Positions 56,872-64,000 of a DNA stretch of 64,000 nucleotides are shown in pieces. This DNA is from Phymorhynchus buccinoides. Taxonomy: Eukaryota > Mollusca > Gastropoda > Neogastropoda > Raphitomidae. Numbering within the stretch: position 1 is the stretch's first letter; each line of letters starts with the position of its first letter. The position numbers were made by a program, and so were the translations under genes. The stretch spans positions 38,570,277 to 38,634,276 of the forward strand of contig CM065680.1 of NCBI GenBank assembly GCA_017654935.2, read 5' to 3'. The notes beneath the pieces were generated by a model. That model saw only the letters and a program-made list of their open reading frames with translations. It was not told the DNA's origin and did no database searches.

Positions 56872-56903
56872 CCTTGAAAAAGAGGGGTTACTCCCTCGAA
56901 AGC
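56872..56903 (+). ncRNA. Hammerhead-like hairpin remnant in intron 1
   Basis: CTTGAAAAAGAGGG, a four-base loop, then CTCCCTCGAAAGC preserves the stem II plus GAAA part of a hammerhead as seen in Penelope-like element termini. The first conserved box is degraded (TTGAAA). Likely a retroelement scar with no activity. Confidence 0.3.
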
Positions 56904-57228
56904 TTGGATACAAAATTAGAACTTACAAAGGATTTGTTGTGTTGTTTTCTTCAGATGTATTATATATATATATATATATATAATGCATGCACACACACAC
57001 AATCTGTTATGAAATCAAACTTTTAAGCTGGAAAAGTCTGTGCCAAACCAATTATCAAAACCGAATGAAGTTATGAACAATTCTCTCCAAAATAGAATTT
57101 TTTCAAATTCTCAAAAGTTTTGAAAATATCAATATTTTTGACCGAGTGACAGTCACTGATAAAATTTCAGAAAAGAAAACAAAAACACTATTTATTTGCA
57201 TAAATAACCTTGTCCAGTTAATACCTAC

Positions 57229-57393
57229 ATTTCCACTGGATGCAGTGAATCCTCCTCCTCCTCCCGGTGGAGGATAGCCCCCAGGCGGATAGCCACCCGA
57301 TGGATAGCCTCCAGTGGGCGGGTAGCCTCCCGGAGGAGGATAGCCTCCAGGGGGAGGATAACCCCCAGGGTACGGACTTGGTGGATAACTCAT
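57229..57393 (-). CDS. PGY-rich (annexin A7/A11-like) protein, exon 1 with start codon
   Basis: The ATG at 57393 begins MSYPPSPYPGGYPPPGGYPP and 55 codons run to the donor AAT/GTAGGT at 57228. The peptide is a series of GGYPP(P/T/S) repeats ending GGGGGFTASSGN. The MSYP start plus GYPP repeats strongly resembles the N-terminus of annexins A7 and A11; PEF proteins such as peflin are an alternative. All four exons are phase 0. An acceptor-like GTTTTTTCAG ends at 57429, which suggests a separate 5' noncoding exon, possibly the one with a GTAAGC donor at 58078. Confidence 0.7.
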
Positions 57394-57513
57394 CTCCGTC
57401 GATCAGCAACAGCGTATGCCTTCAAAATCTGAAAAAACGAGGTTTTGATGTTTCCTGTATTTGCAACATCCAAATTACCATTAGCTGTCTTTAAGCTTAA
57501 CAGAACTTTCATA

Positions 57514-57702
57514 TACCGTATTTTTCGGACTATAAGGCGATACTTTTTTCCCAAACTGAGACCCAAGCGCCTTATAATATGACTAATAAAACAGTAAGAA
57601 AATATAATAACAGAATCTGAATTTTGTGTAAAATTTGGGGGGTGCGCCTTATAATCAGGTGCGCCTTATAGTTATACTAGTTATAGTCAGAAAAATATGG
57701 TA
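57514..57702. mobile_element. MITE of the TACCGTATTTTTCGG family (189 bp)
   Basis: The left end TACCGTATTTTTCGGACTAT is mirrored by ATAGTCAGAAAAATATGGTA at the right end. GCGCCTTATA motifs occur internally in both orientations. This sequence type is widespread in animal genomes. It lies just upstream of the PGY-rich gene's coding start. Confidence 0.7.
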
Positions 57703-58159
57703 CAATCAAAAGTTTAACAGTTAATTACTTCATATATTAATTTTTATTATGCAATCAAATATTTTACAGTTAATACAATGCAATCATGACTACTCTGTAC
57801 TCCTATAGTAGGACTCGTACTACATGTAGTTCCCAAACAAATGAAACATACAAACTATGCTACAAACATTAACATTGAATGTGTATCACTGTATAACATG
57901 GCTGTAAAGAACTACATACATGTATTAAACTTTAATTTAAAGCTTAAATTTAAAGTCTTACACTGTAGTGTAAGTTAAGTACTGCTTAGCATAGCCAGCA
58001 CAGTAGTCAGTACATATACGGGATATATTCACATGATTTAGTCCAAGAAAAAGATGATAAAATAGCAGGAAAGCTTACCTAAATTCTACCATTGAATTCA
58101 ATCCTCTCTTCCAGGATTTTCTGTCATTACTGAAAGTAAATTATCTCCCTTATGGTCAT

Positions 58160-58160
<1 letters not shown>
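57703..58160. other. Probable 5' region of the PGY-rich gene
   Basis: A/T-rich sequence. A minus-strand AG/GTAAGC at 58073-58080 could be the donor of a 5' noncoding exon starting further right. No promoter element is clear. Confidence 0.3.
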
Positions 58161-58217
<57 letters not shown>

Positions 58218-58253
58218 CAGTGTGTGTGTGTGTGTGACAGTGTGTGTGTGTGA

Positions 58254-58288
<35 letters not shown>
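58161..58288 (+). repeat. (GT)n microsatellite with GACA interruptions
   Basis: About 125 bp of GT dinucleotides broken by three GTGACAGTG interruptions. Confidence 0.9.
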
Positions 58289-58289
<1 letters not shown>

Positions 58290-58970
58290 ATACATGTATG
58301 CTCTGTACTCATTATTTGTTTGTTCACTGGATTTTTATTTAAAAACACCTAGTTAGTCTATTATATAGTCCCGTCAACAATCTAAAACAGCTGGGCATCA
58401 TCAACATGCATGTATACATGTTCTGGAAAAATGAAGCAGACGATTAGTTGAAGTTGAACTGAAGACGTGGTTGAGGCATCAATGAGGCTTTATACAGATA
58501 ATTCTTTGCCCCTGTCTCGTGCCCTGAGATGCGAACGCCGCCTACTTAAGATTATCATCCTTAGCCATTCTGTTTAACAAATGTAAATTTTCACAAGGGT
58601 TTATGCGATTTCCCTTTACACACATGTTGCATACATTGTCCTGAGCAAGGACAGCGTGGGAAACACCATCTACATGACGGAGGGTAGATGCAGTGGTCAT
58701 TTAAAGTCCGGCAGATTTCAGATCTAATTACTTTTGACGCTTTTATGGTTTCTTACCGTAGCTGCTTCACTCCTCCCCGGCGACGTCATTGCACGCACAA
58801 GTACTGCATTTTGTGCCTTATAAAAATGTATGGTTGCTGGCTTATGTCAAAACTGTAGGTGTCTGAATTTATTTTGTTACAAAGTTTACTGAATCTGAGT
58901 GAATGTGTACAGTTTTCTTCAGTTTTATTAGTATTCTACCCTTTAGGTAGAACACTATTGCATTTGTAAG
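58289..58970. other. Unassigned sequence with a LINE-like tail
   Basis: At 58447-58487 a plus-strand frame reads LVEVELKTWLRHQ and stop, resembling the last residues of a LINE ORF2. A similar sequence lies in reverse at 63045-63095. Nothing else is recognised. Confidence 0.35.
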
Positions 58971-59225
58971 GGTTTTTTCCCCTCCTTTTTCTGCCCCTTT
59001 TTTTGGTCCGATTTGGCTGAGATTTTCAGGAAAGTTGCGGGGCATTAAGTGATTGCCAAATTAGTAATATTAAATCATTTTGCCAAAAATTCTGCGAAAT
59101 ATGGCCCCAAAACAGCAAAATCGGCACACATTCAATCTTCTTTAACTCAAAAACGGCTGAACAGATTTCGTTCATATTTTCAGACTGTGCTCTAAAGTTG
59201 ATTTGCAACATTTACGGTAGATTAC
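58971..59225 (+). repeat. Interspersed repeat (TTGGTCCGATTTGGCTGAG type)
   Basis: The phrasing TTGGTCCGATTTGGCTGAGA, GGCCCCAAAACAGCAAAATC and ACTCAAAAACGGCTGAACAG recalls noncoding parts of widespread invertebrate transposons and is analogous to the AACTCCGCCG repeats at 6245. The family is not identified. Confidence 0.35.
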
Positions 59226-60480
59226 TGAACCGAAAGTATGAACCGGAAGTGCCCCAGCTATGGTTAGACAGCTTTTATTTGGTTAACAGACTAGCCAAAA
59301 CCAGAAGTGACGTCACAAAACTAACTATTGGATTTTGTAACCCTTACTCTGGCCCAGGTCTGAAAGGAGTTTGTTGATGATAATTTTATGTTAAATAGTT
59401 TGGAAGTTTTCCAATCGCATATTAGTTTATAGATTAGCCTAATTATTTCTCGGGACCCTTGGCTTAAGGACACATATTGAACATTATGAGTAACAGCCAT
59501 GTGCATCATTGCTTTCCTAATCCATGTTATAGTGAGGAAAATGTGATATTAGGAAGTTATCATAATTTCTGAAAATCATAAATCGTATTATGCTTGGATA
59601 TATATAACTTGTTTGATAATATTGTTTGACATACCCAAGACATTTGTCATTTTTCTTATGCTTTTTACAATCTTCAAACAATCAAACTATGATATTTCTA
59701 GTACTTGATGTTTTTAAGATTCAAAGTGTCTGCTTTCATTTACAATTACGTCTGTGGCACACTATGCCTAAAAATATATTTTGAGCTGCATTTCAAGCTT
59801 TGTTAACAAACAGGTTTAAAAAAAGAATGGATGTGCGTGTCTATATTACACTGCCATGAATAGATACAATAACACAAACTATCCTTATTGCAAAAGGCCC
59901 TATCTTAAGGCAATTCACAGTTGAACTTGTGGTGATGCCTGCAAGGAAGACGTCTTGATATGCTTAACCTGATGTAGCATGAAGAATAAATTGGAACTAC
60001 TGGCATGCCTGACATCAATTGTTTATGTTCATAACATGGTGCCTATTCCATGCAACTCCCTTTCAAAGTGCATAAGGAAGAGCCTCCCTAACAGAATCAC
60101 TCACCAAGTAAATATTTTCTCTCGTCTACAACATTATCCTGCCCTTTGTTTCCTTCTGAAATATATATTCGCTACAGTCATGCATCAAGCCTCAGTGAGA
60201 TTAGATTGAATGGTGTCTGACGGTGTAAAACGGAAGGAGATGGGTATAATGCTACTTGCTTGCCATTAGTTATGCATGTAAAGCGAAACTTAAGCTGATC
60301 GAATAAAACATGTTCATACAACGTGTATGTTTGAAAGATAGTCTCTGGTCCTTCACTATCTGACCCCAACTCCAAGGGTGAACCCCTCTCACTGCATGTC
60401 CATTAGCCTATTAAACAGGTTTGGCAATAATGGTGGAACGATACTGGTGGATTTCTGTTCTTTACATTAGACTATTGGTT
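59226..60480. other. Unassigned sequence
   Basis: No exon pair, RNA gene or recognisable repeat is found. Frames here are short and A/T-driven. Confidence 0.4.
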
Positions 60481-60484
60481 CTCT

Positions 60485-60725
60485 GTCATTCTCTGTCTCT
60501 CACCATCTGTGTCTGTCTCTGGCGCTCTCTCTCTCTCTCACACATTTTGTAAAAATACGCTTCACCTAATCTTCACCCTTGAAAATAGTTTCATGTTCAG
60601 TGTTCTCTATGTCTCTTTCTCTGTCTCTCTCTCTCTGTCTCTCTCTCTCTGTTTTTGTTCCCCCCCCCCCCCCCTCTCTCTCTCTCGCTCGCTCTTTGTG
60701 TGTCTGTCTGCCTCTGTGTTGCTCT

Positions 60726-60788
<63 letters not shown>
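60485..60788 (+). repeat. (CT)n-rich tract with poly-C
   Basis: CT dinucleotides dominate, with C runs at 60661-60674 and 60727-60732 and a pure (CT)n at 60733-60788. Confidence 0.9.
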
Positions 60789-60790
<2 letters not shown>

Positions 60791-61051
60791 GTGTGCAAGT
60801 GTAGATTTATAATTGCACATTGATATTTTGGTAGGTAAAAGGTTTGGGAATTGGTAAAGTTTGCATGAAAAATATGCTGGAAATCATGCAAACGTTCTCC
60901 CTGACTGTAAACGCGTTCTAAAGAAAACACAGATGACTGAACTGCATCAAGCTGACTGCATGTTGAGTCAACGTTGCATCAATATTCAAATTTCATTTGT
61001 ACCTTTCTAAAGTCGAATTGTCTTTCTTCTTTCTTTCCTTCTTTTTTTATT

Positions 61052-62505
61052 ACAAATAACAAGACTGTATAAGTATAAGTAAAAGAAGTGAAAAACACAA
61101 AATGCTGGCTTATTCCGCATTGAATATTTTATATTATGCACCTATTAATCAACATAAAGAGCATTATAAAACAACTTAAGAAACAGAACAAGATATGCTA
61201 GTTGTCATGTCGATCAGCTGACTGAGGCTATGGCAGTTGTAATAGTTTTATTCATTCAAGATACACAGACAAATGTGCAGGCCCTCGTCACAATTTTAAA
61301 GCACGCTACTTCATGTAGAATTAGAGCACAAGCTATATTTTTTTCTGTCACATGTCAATGCAGTGTAGTCCATAAGATGCTTAGGATTTACTGTGCTGGA
61401 AAAAAAAAATTTGCACCCTTACTGGGAATGGTGGTTTTGGCTCTACATGAGTGCCCATTGTGTGACTCGTGATTGTAATGAGCTTAGAGCTTGGTCTGGT
61501 TTTTATGACAGGCACATAAGTCATAACATTGCATGTAGCAAGACATAATTGTACATTAGATAACCAATAAAAGCTAATGTAGTTGGATTCGCAAGTGGTA
61601 ATAGCGGTATTATAGCGGCATTATAGTGACGTCACAAAGGGGCCTGTTTCTCACAGAAACCACCAGCTGCGAAGGTGTTTCCCATCATTTTATGTCAGGG
61701 GAGGGTCTAAGGTACATGTGTGCCAAAGGACATGACTTAAACCTAATTGGAAATTTGCCATTCGTATTATCCCATTGCTTAATTACAAATAACAAGATTG
61801 CATAAGTATATGTAAAAGAAGTGACAAACACAAAATGCTGGCTTATTGGGCATTGAATATTTTATATTATGCACCTATTAATCAAAATAAAGAGCATTAT
61901 AGAAGAACTTAAGAAACAGAACAAGATATGCTAGTTGTCATATCGAGGCTATGGCATAAATTTGTAACACAGTTTTATTCATTCAAGATACACAGACAAA
62001 TGTGCAGGCCCTCATTGCCATTTTAAAGCACACTACGTCATGTAGAATTAGAGCATAAACTATTATTTGTTTCTGTCACATATCAATGCAATGTAGTCCA
62101 TAAGATGCTTAGGATTTACTGTGGAAAGAAATATTTGCACCCTTGCAGGCAACGGTGATTTTGGCTCTACATGAGCAGACTAGCCCATTGTGTGACTCGT
62201 GATTGAAATGAGCTTAGAGCTTGATCTGGGTTTTATGACAGGCACATAAAATTGCATACATGTAGCAAGTCATAATTGTACATTAGATAACCAATAAATG
62301 CTAAAGTGTAGTTGGATTCGCAAATGGTAATAGCGGTATATATATGACGTCACAAAGGGGCCTGTTTCTCACAGAAACCACCAGCTGCGAAGGTGTTTCC
62401 CATCATTTTATGTTAGGGGAGGGTCTAAGGTACATGTGTGCCAAAGGATTTTGCTTTAACCCTAAGTGAAATTTACATTTAATATTTTACATTAAGCGGG
62501 ATGAC
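61052..62505 (+). repeat. Tandem direct duplication, two units of about 733 bp
   Basis: Unit one starts ACAAATAACAAGACTGTATA at 61052 and unit two ACAAATAACAAGATTGCATA at 61785. Homology runs through ATTCATTCAAGATACACAGA and GCCTGTTTCTCACAGAAACC to GTACATGTGTGCCAAAGGA. Scattered substitutions and small indels suggest an older event than the inverted duplication. No conserved reading frame is shared. Confidence 0.85.
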
Positions 62506-63210
62506 TACCTTGCCTGTCATGAAGTACTTAATAAATTATAGCCACAGAAAATGATCTGCACCTGACTCGTCAATAGGTGGCATGAGCTGTACACGCCTAA
62601 AATTATCGCCCTTTCATGTCTACAAAAAGTAGTATAACTATAAAGCCCTATTGAGCAATTTGATGCCTGGGGTCAAACAGATCTATGCAAAATGTTTGCT
62701 GCCCCTATGATCTGCAATTGGGTCGGGGAGGGGCAGGACGGAGGGAGTTGTGGTAGAAGGGCAGGGAATGGGGCGTGGGCTGGGGATTATATCTGGGATT
62801 TGAAGTCCTCCACCGAGGCAGATGAAATTGCCTCAGGTGGTACTAGAAGACTGTTCCGTGTTCCACTCATACACAGCCCTCAGGAAAGATGAATACTTCC
62901 AGAAGCTTCTGGTCGAAGCTCCTACTCCTAGTCCTACAGTCTACGATCCAGAATGCTATCACTGACTTAGTCGTTAACACTACAGTGACTACCACTGATA
63001 TGAGCGCATAACGTCTAAATCTACCACCTGGAATGGTGGACAGGCATCAATTGATGCCTCAATCACGTCTTTAGTTCAAGTTCAACTAGTAACACTTAAG
63101 TGCATTGAGCTTTAGTTTAAGGTAATGCGCTAAATAAGTTTCCTAAATAAACAAATAATGTTCAACACTAAGTTGACTAACAGTACACTCGGCACCTACA
63201 CAACAGAACA
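62506..63210. other. Unassigned sequence
   Basis: It includes a G-rich segment (62715-62785) and GATGCCTCAATCACGTC at 63052, an inverse match to 58455-58480. No gene can be supported. Confidence 0.4.
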
Positions 63211-63214
63211 GTCT

Positions 63215-63240
63215 GGTTAGGTTAGGTTAGGTTAGGTTAG
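63215..63240 (+). repeat. Short (TTAGG)n tract
   Basis: Five tandem GGTTA units (TTAGG in another register) followed by TATAATATTA. It is too short to be a telomere. Confidence 0.85.
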
Positions 63241-63702
63241 TATAATATTATTTTATATATATATTTACTAATTTAGGGACTAAAACATACTACAAAGCCG
63301 TTAGGCTTTCAAACGTTCCATCCTTAATAATATAATTCATAGTGTACAAGGTTTCTCCTGCACTCAGGTTTTAGATAATCATTCATCATATATTCGTATG
63401 TCAATTTGGCCAGAGTCCCAGTCATCAATCAAAGTCAAAAAAAATGTTAGTATTTTGTTAGTCTGACTGGCTAGGTCATAAATAGCTTACTTTTTTGTGA
63501 CCAATCTCCTTCGAACCTCAACCGTAAGTACCAAGAAATTAGCTCGTTATTTGTGGGCACTAAATGAAAGAAGAAGAACAACAACAATAACAAAGAATTT
63601 GGCCCAAGTTGGTCAAGACACAACATAGGTTCCCCACAACATAAATAGAGTGGGAGTGATCTCCCTCAGTAAGACCAAAACCTCCGTCATTTCCTTTTGA
63701 AG
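63241..63702. other. Possible LTR-element internal region, unassigned
   Basis: If the motif at 63703-63720 is a primer-binding site, this stretch would be the leader of a minus-strand LTR retrotransposon. No gag or pol frame is visible, so the element would be truncated. Confidence 0.25.
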
Positions 63703-63720
63703 CCCTGTGCAGGGTCGCCA
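63703..63720 (-). promoter_or_regulatory. Possible tRNA primer-binding site of an LTR retroelement
   Basis: The minus strand reads TGGCGACCCTGCACAGGG. It begins with TGG, complementary to tRNA CCA, and resembles the Lys-type primer site pattern TGGCG-C-ACAGGG. Upstream sequence on that strand (63721 to the window end) would then be LTR. The LTR start is outside the window. Confidence 0.35.
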
Positions 63721-64000
63721 AATATTTGTTTGTTACGTTTTCTTTCATTTAGTGAATTTCTAATCCATTTTGCATTCAATTAACGCCATCTAACAAAGCA
63801 AATAAACTGCTAAAAATGTATTGATTAAAATCTACTTCGGCAAATCTTCTTTTATTTGGCAGGCTTGCATGTCTTTACCCCCAAATAGAGCCTCACAATG
63901 ATTCATTTGCTTGCGTCCGTGCCCTCAGTTAGAGTTAAAAGACCGATTTAGAAACTACACACGGATGTCACAGTCCACATTAAAATTGCGACATTATTTG
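63721..64000 (-). repeat. Possible LTR, continuing beyond the window
   Basis: Inferred only from the primer-binding-like motif next to it. The junction AATATT does not end in the canonical CA, which weakens the call. Confidence 0.2.

Noticed and set aside
60509..60930. Overlapping Ser-Leu and Arg-Glu frames
   Set aside because: Products of (CT)n/(GA)n repeats on the two strands.
62692..62892. 66-codon G-rich frame
   Set aside because: No splice or start support and no similarity recognised. It could belong to an unknown repeat, but nothing shows it is a gene.

Overview
This is a repeat-dominated window of an animal nuclear genome, most likely a marine lophotrochozoan and probably a mollusc. 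The pointers are BEL/Pao LTR retrotransposons, degenerate LINE ends, a tRNA-derived SINE, MITEs, long (GT)n, (GA)n and poly-C tracts, and intron-containing genes with GT-AG sites. It holds no complete host gene. Two runs of exactly 500 N (28591-29090 and 53501-54000) divide it into three assembled pieces: 1-28590, 29091-53500 and 54001-64000.

The dominant architecture is an inverted duplication. About 10.4 kb of the first piece (3346-9053 and 20614-25267) recurs as the reverse complement at 29091-39504, with sparse substitutions and small indels. Each arm carries the same ordered set: a broken transposon ORF, a 140-bp retroposon headed by the 5' end of U2 snRNA, AGGTCA-rich repeats, a composite 16-bp/42-bp minisatellite element, a hammerhead-like motif, a tRNA-derived SINE, two MITEs, the last two exons of a C-type-lectin-like gene, a 65/76-bp minisatellite and a TG...CA repeat. 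The left arm is interrupted by a BEL/Pao insertion (9054-20613) flanked by the 5-bp duplication ACACC. The right arm has the empty site with one ACACC. The low divergence, the presence/absence TE and the scaffold gap at the axis suggest two heterozygous haplotypes scaffolded in inverted order, though a real palindromic duplication is not excluded.

Two BEL/Pao copies dominate. The right one (39505-50482) has an intact 2231-aa Gag-Pol ORF (Gag, zinc knuckles, protease, RT, RNase H, integrase, no envelope) between nearly identical LTRs, but its 5' LTR lacks 11 bp where the inverted homology ends. The left copy has a 7-bp deletion that shifts the frame before the integrase core. It is also scrambled: forward LTR pieces enclose an inverted full element. 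Between the polyprotein stop and the 3' LTR, both copies carry an array of about 15 short stem-loops (period about 43 bp), the most unusual internal signal here.

The third piece begins with the 5' part of a minus-strand gene: four phase-0 exons (54001-57393) encoding a PGY-rich N-terminal region like that of annexin A7/A11. It is cut by the gap inside a 21-bp coding repeat. Its introns and upstream DNA hold a pogo/Tigger-like MITE, a LINE remnant and a TACCGTATTTTTCGG-type MITE. The rest is mostly unrecognised, with a 733-bp tandem duplication, a short (TTAGG)n tract and a possible LTR-element primer-binding site at the right edge.
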